From NCBI GenBank assembly GCA_964409635.1, contig CAYPEL010000142.1:1-6948 (forward strand): a DNA stretch of 6,948 nucleotides, written 5' to 3'. The stretch comes from CAYPEL01 sp964409635 (GTDB lineage: Bacteria > Pseudomonadota > Gammaproteobacteria > DSM-19610). Positions 1 to 6,373 of the stretch are shown here, piece after piece (position 1 is the stretch's first letter; every line of letters begins with the position of its first letter). Under the pieces are notes generated by a model, which ran no database searches, had not been told where the DNA came from, and worked only from the letters and a program-made list of their open reading frames with translations. Position numbers and translations under genes: made by a program.

Positions 1-186
1 AATTGGGCTAATTTGAGGTTAGGGGGGTGCATCAAGAACAGATGACACGGCTGTAAAACTAACCCTCGAAAATGTATTACTTGAAATCAAGTGCAACCAC
101 GCTGCCGGAAATACAAAACTGACTGTTATTTCAGATAGATACTCTAATGTGTTGCTAATAATGCTGTTAAATAATACTTTGCGAAA

Positions 187-218
187 GCTGGCTAACCGTA
201 CAGAAAAGCCAGCATTTT
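187..218 (+). terminator. Probable intrinsic terminator of an upstream gene
   Basis: GCTGGCT (187-193) pairs perfectly with AGCCAGC (207-213) across a 13-base loop. It is followed by an A and four T residues (214-218). A short A run before the stem faces the T run, so the structure could also work weakly on the opposite strand. The stem is only 7 bp and the T tract is short, so strength is uncertain. No gene ending here is visible in the window, which means the served gene would lie mainly to the left. Confidence 0.45.
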
Positions 219-501
219 AATGGCCATATTAGTAAATGCTTGTAGACTGGAGTATAGGGCTGTTGCTGCGTCTGAATAGGCCCGACTGAGCAATAGTCTA
301 TTGTGCGTGTATACAGTAGCTGCCCGGAAATGCTGAAGTATGCCTATTTAATTGATATTATTGGAGTAATTATAGGGCATCCTGGTTGGTCATTGCTGTT
401 TAGAGGCTGTCTAAGCTAAAGCAACGCCTAAAGACCTGGGATGCAGCATGTGTAGGCATATGGCGGTTGCAGAGCATATTATTAACAGGGTTTACGGCAT
501 C

Positions 502-505
502 AGGA
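502..505 (+). promoter_or_regulatory. Ribosome binding site deciding the start at 512
   Basis: AGGA sits 6 bases before the ATG at 512. The alternative TTG at 467 has no comparable site, and the 15 residues it would add do not resemble the family's N-terminus, which normally begins just before the first beta strand. This supports the ATG at 512. Confidence 0.6.
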
Positions 506-511
506 CTTTAT

Positions 512-790
512 ATGAAAGCGACCGCAGAACTACAGGTTATACCCATTGGGGTTGGCGTCTCTGTCAGAAATGAAATAATCCAGGTAACCGGGTTGTTACA
601 GCAGCGTGACCTGCTAATCGAGACACACGCTTCGGGTACCAATATAGAAGGTGAACTGTCAGATATACTGGAGGCAGTAGAACAAATTCATGCGGCGCTG
701 CATAAACAGGGAACTGTCCGGCTGGTGAGTTATCTTAAGCTTGAAACCCGGACTGACAAAACACCAACGCTTGCAGGTAAGCGCCTTTAA
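512..790 (+). CDS. MTH1187/YqgV-type (DUF77) thiamine-binding protein
   Basis: Small soluble cytoplasmic protein of 92 residues, close to the usual length of about 95-105 for this family. Family knowledge: members have a ferredoxin-like fold, form oligomers and bind thiamine or related pyrimidines; the physiological role is not settled. Visible signatures are the opening strand followed by PIGVGVSV (residues 11-18), a central SGTNIEGEL (41-49) in the place of the family's TxxEG segment, a helix at 50-66, and the closing strand with KLETRTDK (76-83), matching the family's ending in which a charged R-D-K stretch precedes the tail. A TTG at 467 would lengthen the protein by 15 residues, but the Shine-Dalgarno and homology pattern favour ATG 512. 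The nuclease-type gene starts 50 bases downstream, so the two may share a transcript. No thiamine biosynthesis gene or visible riboswitch is next to it. Family assignment is fairly sure; the in vivo ligand is inference. Confidence 0.85.
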   Translation: MKATAELQVIPIGVGVSVRNEIIQVTGLLQQRDLLIETHASGTNIEGELSDILEAVEQIHAALHKQGTVRLVSYLKLETRTDKTPTLAGKRL

Positions 791-840
791 CCGCCCGGAA
801 ATAAATCTGCACAACCATCCTTAGCCACGAGAATAAAAAT

Positions 841-2235
841 ATGCATATAGAATTCTACGGTGCCACCAGTGGCATTACCGGTTCCTGTCACATCCTGCGT
901 ACTGAGGATCACCTGATCCTGCTGGACTGTGGGCTTATTCAGGGGCGCAAGGCGATCGAAGCATTAAACCGTGAACCTTTTCCATTTTCCCCGGACGAAA
1001 TCAGCGCGGTGGTTTTGAGTCATGCGCATATTGATCATTCCGGACGCCTGCCGCTGTTGATCAAGCAGGGCTATACCGGTCCGATCTATGCGCAAAATGC
1101 AACAGCAGATCTGTGTGACATTATGTTGCAGGATTCTGCCTATTTACAGGAACGTGATGCGCAGTACGAAAACAAATGGCGGAAAAGAAAAAACAAGCCG
1201 GAAATAGAAGCGCTTTATTCTGTGAATGATGCACGCGCTGCACTAAAGCAGTTTAGTGGACTGCGTTATAAGGAGAAAAAGGAAATCCTGCCAGGTGTTG
1301 CCATCCGTTTTCAGGACGCTGGACACATTATGGGATCAAGTAATGTCGAAATCTGGTTGAGTGAAAAGGGTGTCGAGCGAAAAATTGTTTTTAGTGGTGA
1401 TCTGGGTCAGTACGATACACCGATCCTGAACGACCCTGCAGTCATCGAAGCAGCGGATCACGTCATCATTGAGAGCACCTATGGAAACCGTACTCACCGC
1501 GATAAGGAACATACCATCAAGGAGATGGGTGAAATTATCAGCGCGGCCCAGCACCAGGGGGGTAATCTGTTAATCCCGGCATTTGCCGTGGGGCGGACTC
1601 AGGAAATTCTCTATTTTTTGGGTACCCATTACGACGCATGGGAGCTGGATCGCTGGGAAGTCTTTCTCGATAGCCCGATGGCGATCAAGGCCAGTAAAGT
1701 GTACTGGGAGTACCCGCACCTGTATGACGAAGATGCTACGCGCCTGCGCCGTAAGGTCAATGAGATGCCCAGGCTCAAAAGCCTGCATGTCACCGCCTCG
1801 GTTGAAGACTCGATGGCTATCAATAATATCAAGAGCGGTGCAATTATTATTGCCGCCAGCGGCATGTGTACAGGTGGCCGGATTGTGCATCACCTTAAGC
1901 GTAATATTTCCCGCGAAGGTGCGCATATCATGATAGTTGGTTATCAAGCGCAGGGTACACTGGGTCGCAAGCTGGTCGATGGTGATGCTGAAGTTAAAAT
2001 CCACGGAGAATATTTCCAGGTGCGTGCAAAAATACACACCGTGGGTGGCCTGTCGGCACATGGTGACGTCGATGACATGATGCGTTGGGCGGGTAATTTT
2101 AAAACCCGGCCCTTCGTACACGTTGTGCATGGTGAACCACAGGTCAAACAGGATTTTCGCGACCGGCTGGAGCAAAAGTTAGGATATAAAGCAGATGTGC
2201 CGGAGCAGGGTGAAATACTGGAGTTAAGTAAATAG
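841..2235 (+). CDS. MBL-fold / beta-CASP / RMMBL nuclease-type metallohydrolase
   Basis: Full-length 464-residue member of the CPSF73/YSH1-like branch of the metallo-beta-lactamase superfamily (COG1236 type), predicted to be a cytoplasmic zinc-dependent RNA-processing hydrolase. All expected motifs are present: motif 1 Asp29; motif 2 HAHIDH (61-66); motif 3 His162 in DAGHIMGSS; motif 4 Asp187 in FSGDLG; beta-CASP motif A Glu211 in ESTYGNR; motif B His350/351 after ASGMCTGGR; motif C His407 in LSAHGD. The beta-CASP insertion spans roughly 208-370. The RMMBL segment follows at about 385-445, with HGE at 430-432. No key residue is missing, so it should be active. A weak purine-rich site (GAGA, 829-832) precedes the ATG. 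Bacterial members are often annotated as exonucleases or RNA-specific hydrolases, but few have been tested. The substrate is unknown and the neighbours do not reveal it. Confidence 0.93.
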   Translation: MHIEFYGATSGITGSCHILRTEDHLILLDCGLIQGRKAIEALNREPFPFSPDEISAVVLSHAHIDHSGRLPLLIKQGYTGPIYAQNATADLCDIMLQDSAYLQERDAQYENKWRKRKNKPEIEALYSVNDARAALKQFSGLRYKEKKEILPGVAIRFQDAGHIMGSSNVEIWLSEKGVERKIVFSGDLGQYDTPILNDPAVIEAADHVIIESTYGNRTHRDKEHTIKEMGEIISAAQHQGGNLLIPAFAVGRTQEILYFLGTHYDAWELDRWEVFLDSPMAIKASKVYWEYPHLYDEDATRLRRKVNEMPRLKSLHVTASVEDSMAINNIKSGAIIIAASGMCTGGRIVHHLKRNISREGAHIMIVGYQAQGTLGRKLVDGDAEVKIHGEYFQVRAKIHTVGGLSAHGDVDDMMRWAGNFKTRPFVHVVHGEPQVKQDFRDRLEQKLGYKADVPEQGEILELSK

Positions 2236-2271
2236 CCTGTTAGACTTGCAGGCCTGAAATCAGGTTATTAC

Positions 2272-2277
2272 AGGAGG
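2272..2277 (+). promoter_or_regulatory. Strong Shine-Dalgarno AGGAGG
   Basis: A full AGGAGG lies 6 bases before the ATG at 2284. It is the best ribosome binding site in the window and fixes the start of the small membrane protein. Just upstream, CCTGA-AA-TCAGG could form a small hairpin, but its loop is tight and a regulatory role is doubtful. Confidence 0.8.
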
Positions 2278-2283
2278 CACAGC

Positions 2284-2682
2284 ATGGGGCAGAATATAAG
2301 AGTGCGGAATACTAAAATCAGTATTGTTAACAAAATTCCCTGGACATTTCTGATCATTGGCTATCTTGTGGTGGCGTATCACCTGAAGCAGGATTTGAAG
2401 GGTGTGCCTGGCTATGTGTTTATAGGTCTGGCCGTCATTGTCCTGTTCCTGGAATTTTTTAAATCCGGCGACATCAGTACCGCAACATTTTTATCGGATA
2501 CCTTTTATGCCGTACTGGGGGTCATTATTGCCACCGTCTTATTGTCCTATTTGTATTTCAGACTGGACCAAGATCCAACTTTCTATCACTGGTTTGGTTA
2601 TGCCATCCTGGTAGGTGATGCCATTATGAGTCCGTTTAATGCGTTCCGTACCGCGTTGCGAAATTTTGGCGTGGGTGGTTGA
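2284..2682 (+). CDS. Small multi-pass membrane protein of unknown function
   Basis: I do not recognise the family. The 132-residue product starts with a basic N-terminus (R6, R8, K11, K17), which is consistent with a cytoplasmic N-terminus by the positive-inside rule. Three clear hydrophobic segments follow at about 19-35, 44-59 and 72-92, with a weaker fourth at about 100-118. A charged linker, KSGD (60-63), separates the second and third. The C-terminal part has a distinctive GDAIMSPFNAFRTALRNFG stretch (111-129) that looks conserved rather than random and could serve as a family signature. There is no signal peptidase site, no lipobox and no metal or nucleotide motif. Placement 48 bases after the nuclease-type gene with a very strong ribosome binding site suggests a shared transcript, but a functional link is only a guess. 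A gene is well supported; the function is not. Confidence 0.82.
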   Translation: MGQNIRVRNTKISIVNKIPWTFLIIGYLVVAYHLKQDLKGVPGYVFIGLAVIVLFLEFFKSGDISTATFLSDTFYAVLGVIIATVLLSYLYFRLDQDPTFYHWFGYAILVGDAIMSPFNAFRTALRNFGVGG

Positions 2683-2690
2683 TTGATTAT

Positions 2691-2752
2691 TCAGCTTGCC
2701 CCTTCCCGCGAATAAGCCGGCAGCATTTCGATGCTGCCATATCACAAGCTGA
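2691..2752 (+). other. Nested stem-loop, possible 3' end structure
   Basis: An outer 8-bp stem, TCAGCTTG (2691-2698) with CAAGCTGA (2745-2752), encloses a perfect inner 8-bp stem, GGCAGCAT (2719-2726) with ATGCTGCC (2731-2738), closed by a TTCG tetraloop. It begins 8 bases after the stop codon of the membrane protein. There is no T run after either stem, so it is not a canonical intrinsic terminator; it could be an mRNA 3'-end stabiliser or the site of factor-dependent termination. An alternative pairing AAGCCGG (2714-2720) with CCGGCTT (2767-2773) would compete with it. Confidence 0.5.
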
Positions 2753-2792
2753 TCAAGCAGGCCGCCCCGGCTTGTCTAATGGGTAACGCTGA

Positions 2793-2822
2793 AGCCTGGC
2801 CGGTTTCGGCGGTGCTCCTACA
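2793..2822 (-). repeat. REP-like palindromic element with GTAG head
   Basis: Read on the minus strand it begins TGTAGGAGC and continues into an imperfect palindrome. AGC pairs with GCT (plus-strand 2814-2816 with 2793-2795), then there is a symmetrical 3 by 3 internal loop, then GCCG/CGGC (2807-2810 with 2799-2802) closed by a 4-base loop. A GTAG head followed by a GC-rich imperfect palindrome is the known pattern of REP elements mobilised by RAYT (TnpA-REP) proteins, and GCTCCTACAGG is a familiar REP edge in Pseudomonas and relatives. Only one copy is visible, so repetition in the genome is inferred. Confidence 0.5.
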
Positions 2823-3114
2823 GGCATTTACGAATATAACAGAGGTTCTCTAAATAACACTGTAGATGCAATACTGAGTATATCGATGTGGCTTAATATT
2901 CATTTGAAGACCGCATGGTGAATACCCTGCATTGCAATGAATTGAGCGGATCGTAAAATAGAAATAAAAGCAGAAACGGGGCCTTACAATGCAATATTGT
3001 GCGCGATTGCAAGACTCTGTTACTCTTGAACTTAAAATAATTCAAAATTTTCGTGTTCTCAGTGGTCAATAATCGCGAAACTTTGTAATAAAAAATCCAA
3101 CTTAGGACGTTTAC

Positions 3115-5373
3115 ATGCGCGAAGCTCCTCAGAATGGAATTAAAGGCCTTAAGCATTGGCGTTATGATCTACTTGCAGGCATGCAGGTGGCGTTGGTGTC
3201 ACTCCCCCTTTCCCTTGGCATTGCCATCGCTTCAGGCGCGCCGCCGATTACCGGGCTGGTCTCAGCCATCATTGCAGGACTTATTTTTCCCTTTCTCGGC
3301 GGCGCCTATGTCACGATCAGTGGTCCCGCCGCCGGATTGGCGCCGGCATTGCTTTCGGGCATGCTGGTGCTGGGCGGAGGTGACTTGGCGGCAGGTTATC
3401 CATTATTGCTTGTAGCCATCTGCTTCACCGGTCTGGTACAGGTTGTACTCGCGTTTTTCAAGGCTGGACGCTTTGCCATTTTTCTGCCCGTTACCGTGGT
3501 GGAAGCCATGCTTGCGGCCATTGGCCTGATTATCATCATCAAGCAGATACCGGCTTTAATGGGCGTCTTTATGCCGGCTACTAAAAGCATGCTGGCGTCT
3601 ATCGGCCAACTGCCTCAGGCGGTATTGCAGATGCAATGGCAGGTTTTTTTCATCGGTGCTGTGAGCCTGTTTTTAATGTTCTATTTGAATCGTGCACGCC
3701 ACGAATGGATGCGCAAGATGCCAGCAGCGTTATGTGTCGCGCTGTTGGGTATCGTATTAGGATACCTTTTCAATCTCGATCCCAAATTTCTCATCACTAT
3801 GCCCGAAGATATTCTGCATGGCGGCATAACCCTGCCTGATTTCGGCCAGGTTTTCAGTCGGCCAGATTTGTGGTGGGGGCTTTTTGTGGTCGTGGTTACC
3901 CTCACGCTTATTGACGGTGTCGAGTCGCTCGCGACGATCAAGGCGGTGGATAAACTCGACCCCTTTCAGCGTAAATCGGATCCCAATGTGACGCTGCGGG
4001 CAATGGGTGTTTCCAATACCTTGTCGAGTATTGCAGGTGGCTTGACCATCATCCCCGGTGGCATAAAAAGCCGCGTCAATATCGATGCTGGTGGCCGCAC
4101 CTTGTGGGCGAACTTCTATAATGCGGTTTTCCTGTTGATCTTTTTATTCCTCGCAACGGACGTTATTGCCCGGGTTCCGCTGGCGGCGATCGCGGCTATT
4201 CTTATTTATGTTGGTTGGCGTTTGTGTGAGTACAAGGTGTTCACCAAAACCTATGCCATTGGGCGCGATCAAATCGTGATTTTTTTGATCACGGTCATCG
4301 CTGTGCTCTGTACGGATTTGTTGATGGGTATATTTATTGGCGTGCTCGCCGAGGTGATGATGTTGTTGTATCTATTGACGCCATCATTCCGCTACGTGTT
4401 GAGCGGCCGGCTGAGTTACAAACAAGCGGCCTCACTATTGTGGACCAACCTGTGCGATTTGTTCCGAACACCGGTAATTAACATCAAGCAATCCGAGCGC
4501 GAAGGACAGCCTCACTATCAATTGTCGCTATCCTCTGTGGTGTGTTTCAATCTGCTACCGCTGGATAAGATACTGAACAGTTTGCCGGGCAATGCGGGTG
4601 TCAGCCTGGAAATAACAGAGTCGGGTCGGATTATTGACCACACCGGAATGGAATATCTGCATCAGTTTCAGGAGGAGTGCCTGCATGACGGGCGATTCTT
4701 CGAGCTTGCGGGAATGGACAATTTTTTCCAATTCACCAATCATTCCCTCTCCGCACGTATCCATGACGCCAAACTCGTCAAAGAGCAAACCAGGAGCACG
4801 TATCGTGAACTGGAGATGCAGGCGTTGGCAAAACACTATGCGCTGGATTTTTCGCCGGCAACGACCAGTGTTCTGGATAAACACGACTTTGTCTATTTGC
4901 GTCGCGGCACCGACAAGCAGGAAAGCAATGTGATGGCGGGCGTCTATCGCGACTGTGAGCTTAAGCTATTTGATTACAGCCATACCGCAGCGCCAGATTA
5001 TGCCAAGCACTCGCATACATTGATCGAGCTGCGCTGCCAACCGTGCGAGAATGCGCTGCCCGACTTTGTGGTCGCGCCGGGCCACTACCTGGCTAGATAT
5101 CTGGTTGAGTTTGACGAGATCAATGTGCCGGAACGGGGGGCGCTACCCGATGTCTACCGCGTTTACGGCCGTGAAGGTGGCGATCCCGTGCCGGCCATAC
5201 CGCCCAGACTCATCGACTTTTTAGCGACGCATCATGATTTTTATGTAGAAGTGAAAAACGGTGTGATGCTGGCCTTCCGGCAGAACCATGAATTGCTCGG
5301 TGCAGGCGATATTGCCGTGTTGTTTGAGTTGGCAGAATTGCTGAGTGACTTTTGCGCGGCACAGTCCAAGTAG
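3115..5373 (+). CDS. SulP-family anion transporter with extra C-terminal domain
   Basis: Inner-membrane transporter of the SLC26/SulP family, which moves sulfate, bicarbonate, dicarboxylates or other anions; the substrate cannot be read from sequence. Start: ATG with AGGA at 3104-3107, 7 bases upstream. Residues 15-425 form the membrane domain with family hallmarks: WRYDLLAG then ALVSLPLSLGIAIASG (26-41), TISGPAAG (67-74) at the substrate-site half-helix, LIDGVESLATIKAVDKLDP (265-283) including the conserved Glu270, and a GG-rich second half-helix region with SRVNIDAGGRT (319-329). A STAS-like domain follows (about 453-560). Its usual DSTG-type loop is IDHTGME (507-513), so the phosphorylatable Ser is replaced by His, as in some other bacterial SulP proteins. 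The total of 752 residues exceeds the common 500-600, because about 185 residues (565-752) form an added soluble domain with FDY (619-621), CQPC (641-644) and LPDF (648-651). No carbonic anhydrase gene is adjacent. Family is certain; substrate and tail role are not. Confidence 0.93.
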   Translation: MREAPQNGIKGLKHWRYDLLAGMQVALVSLPLSLGIAIASGAPPITGLVSAIIAGLIFPFLGGAYVTISGPAAGLAPALLSGMLVLGGGDLAAGYPLLLVAICFTGLVQVVLAFFKAGRFAIFLPVTVVEAMLAAIGLIIIIKQIPALMGVFMPATKSMLASIGQLPQAVLQMQWQVFFIGAVSLFLMFYLNRARHEWMRKMPAALCVALLGIVLGYLFNLDPKFLITMPEDILHGGITLPDFGQVFSRPDLWWGLFVVVVTLTLIDGVESLATIKAVDKLDPFQRKSDPNVTLRAMGVSNTLSSIAGGLTIIPGGIKSRVNIDAGGRTLWANFYNAVFLLIFLFLATDVIARVPLAAIAAILIYVGWRLCEYKVFTKTYAIGRDQIVIFLITVIAVLCTDLLMGIFIGVLAEVMMLLYLLTPSFRYVLSGRLSYKQAASLLWTNLCDLFRTPVINIKQSEREGQPHYQLSLSSVVCFNLLPLDKILNSLPGNAGVSLEITESGRIIDHTGMEYLHQFQEECLHDGRFFELAGMDNFFQFTNHSLSARIHDAKLVKEQTRSTYRELEMQALAKHYALDFSPATTSVLDKHDFVYLRRGTDKQESNVMAGVYRDCELKLFDYSHTAAPDYAKHSHTLIELRCQPCENALPDFVVAPGHYLARYLVEFDEINVPERGALPDVYRVYGREGGDPVPAIPPRLIDFLATHHDFYVEVKNGVMLAFRQNHELLGAGDIAVLFELAELLSDFCAAQSK

Positions 5374-5422
5374 CCGCTGGTGATTGGTCGGTAGCTGGAC
5401 AGTAGGGTATTTAATTAAATTA

Positions 5423-5451
5423 TTGACTATCAATTAGTTGCGAGCTATAAA
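5423..5451 (+). promoter_or_regulatory. Strong sigma70-type promoter for the DUF6502-DUF5666 unit
   Basis: TTGACT (5423-5428), a 17-base spacer and TATAAA (5446-5451) match the -35/-10 consensus at 5 of 6 positions in each box with ideal spacing. An AT-rich stretch with the palindrome TTTAATTAAA (5410-5419) lies directly upstream and could act as an UP element or operator. Transcription would begin near 5458-5460, giving an untranslated leader of about 87 bases before the ATG at 5546. No other site in the window is as good. Confidence 0.75.
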
Positions 5452-5475
5452 AGGGCTGGATTCTTAGCTTGTTGC

Positions 5476-5497
5476 GTATGGGAAGTATATCCCATAC
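5476..5497 (+). promoter_or_regulatory. Perfect inverted repeat in the 5' leader (operator or attenuator)
   Basis: GTATGGGA (5476-5483) and TCCCATAC (5490-5497) are perfect 8-bp arms around a 6-base centre. The repeat lies about 17-39 bases after the predicted transcription start and 48 bases before the ATG at 5546. It is followed by CCTGTTTTGT, with four T residues at 5502-5505, so it could act as a leaky terminator (attenuator), as a binding site for a dimeric repressor, or as the terminator of the SulP transcript. Sequence alone does not separate these. An AT-rich inverted repeat (AAATATA/TATATTT, 5513-5528) follows it. Confidence 0.55.
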
Positions 5498-5545
5498 CCT
5501 GTTTTGTACTAAAAATATAAATATATTTGCGCAAGATTGCTGAGC

Positions 5546-6373
5546 ATGCAAAAGACTAAACTGAAAAACGCGTTATACGCCTCGATTGCAAGAATACTCA
5601 CACCTTTAATTCGTATTCTTTTACGTAATGGTGTTTCAGCGGATGCTTTTTCTGAGATCAGTAAGCAGGTTTTTGTCAATGTGACGGAAAAAGATTTTAG
5701 AATTCCCGGGAAAGAACAAACCACCGCACGCATCGCCACGCTTACAGGTTTAAGCAGAAAAGAAGTGCTGAGATTACGTTCTCATCAAAGTGATGGACAG
5801 CCACTTGCTCTGGAGCACCACAATCGTGCGTCGCGCGTTATTAGTGCCTGGGTCAGGGAGCCGGCATTTCACGATAAAGCTGGCCGTCCGGCCGCATTAC
5901 CCTTTGACGGTGTAGCAAAAAGTTTTACTGCGCTTGTAAAAAAACACAGTGGTGATATCACTGCGCGCACAATTCTGGAGGAGCTGATCCATTCGGGTGC
6001 CGTAGCAATGCTCAAGGATGAAAGAATCAAACTGGTCACTAATACCTATATTCCAAAATCAGATAACGTCGAAAAAATAAAGATTCTCGGTACCGATGTG
6101 ACCGATCTGATTGCGGCCATAGACCATAATCTCGCGTGCACGCCTGAGGACGCTTTTTTTCAGCGCAAGGTTTGGTACAACAATATACCGGAAGGCCAGA
6201 TCGGCAAGATGAAAAAACAGATTGCAAAGAAAGGCCAGGCGGCGATTGAAAATATTGATAGTGAAATGTCGAAATACGATCGGGATTCGAATCCCGATGT
6301 CAAAGGAAAAGGACGCAAGCGCGCCATGATCGGTATCTATTATTACGAAGAAGATTGGGAAGAAGAACAATGA
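5546..6373 (+). CDS. DUF6502-like protein with HTH-like segment
   Basis: Predicted soluble cytoplasmic protein of 275 residues, matching the DUF6502 pattern known to me: an N-terminal hydrophobic helix ILTPLIRILLRNGVS (17-31), an amphipathic segment ISKQVFVNV (38-46), and TTARIATLTGLSRKEVLRLR (59-78), which reads as a helix-turn-helix-like unit. A second helical region (125-160) has winged-helix character, and the tail is highly charged (E268, E269, D270, then WEEEQ). The family's function is not established; DNA binding is inference from the HTH-like segment. ATG 5546 is preferred; a TTG at 5537 would add three residues, and neither start has a good Shine-Dalgarno. The gene is preceded by a strong promoter and a leader hairpin, and its stop overlaps the next start (ATGA), so both proteins are likely made together. 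Runs of seven A (5938-5944) and seven T (6154-6160) lie in the coding sequence; the frame stays intact. Confidence 0.8.
   Translation: MQKTKLKNALYASIARILTPLIRILLRNGVSADAFSEISKQVFVNVTEKDFRIPGKEQTTARIATLTGLSRKEVLRLRSHQSDGQPLALEHHNRASRVISAWVREPAFHDKAGRPAALPFDGVAKSFTALVKKHSGDITARTILEELIHSGAVAMLKDERIKLVTNTYIPKSDNVEKIKILGTDVTDLIAAIDHNLACTPEDAFFQRKVWYNNIPEGQIGKMKKQIAKKGQAAIENIDSEMSKYDRDSNPDVKGKGRKRAMIGIYYYEEDWEEEQ

Larger units (their letters stand above)
1..511. other. Upstream region without a convincing gene
   Basis: No supported gene lies here. A frame open from about 23 to a TAA at 218-220 has no plausible start codon near its 5' end, uses rare-type codons (CTA, ATA, AGA) and ends inside the T tract of a probable terminator, so I treat it as non-coding or decayed. 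Other visible structure is a set of short inverted repeats: TAGACT (243-248) with AGTCTA (295-300), enclosing GGGC (257-260) with GCCC (280-283), and an odd palindrome CAATAG-T-CTATTG (291-303). I found no well-matched sigma70 promoter for the gene at 512. TTGATA at 352-357 has no good -10 at the right distance. Confidence 0.5.
2683..3114. other. 432-base intergenic region before the SulP gene
   Basis: The left part carries the nested stem-loop and the REP-like element. The right part (about 2830-3114) is AT-rich and appears to be the leader of the SulP gene. It holds a perfect palindrome CATTGCAATG (2930-2939), an inverted repeat ACAAT-gcaat-ATTGT (2986-3000), and TTGAA (3026-3030) facing TTCAA (3041-3045). 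A weak sigma70-like candidate is TTGAGC (2942-2947), a 17-base gap and TAAAAG (2965-2970), with only 4 of 6 matches in each box. I see no gene here. A minus-strand frame at 2893-3156 looks like AT-rich noise. Confidence 0.45.

Noticed and set aside
23..220. Open frame of about 65 codons ending at TAA 218-220, possibly a decayed gene remnant after the G run at 22-27
   Set aside because: There is no start codon near its 5' end, it has rare-type codon use, a terminator-like stem lies inside its 3' end, and I recognise no family. An open stretch of this length is expected by chance in AT-rich DNA.
467..511. Longer start (TTG 467) for the thiamine-binding protein
   Set aside because: It has no ribosome binding site, and the extra residues precede the normal first strand of the family. 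ATG 512 with AGGA at 502-505 fits better.
109..802. The motif GCC(C)GGAAAT seen three times (near 112, 322 and 793)
   Set aside because: The copies differ, are only about 9-10 bases long and have irregular spacing, so chance is the simpler explanation.
1570..2175. Minus-strand 201-residue open frame inside the hydrolase gene
   Set aside because: It lies opposite a fully motif-supported gene, and its translation shows no domain and an unnatural composition rich in His, Thr and Cys. It is a shadow of the real frame.
2893..3156. Minus-strand 87-residue open frame in the intergenic region, overlapping the SulP start
   Set aside because: It is an AT-rich translation full of Phe, Leu, Asn and Lys with no recognisable domain, and it overlaps the well-supported SulP start and its ribosome binding site.
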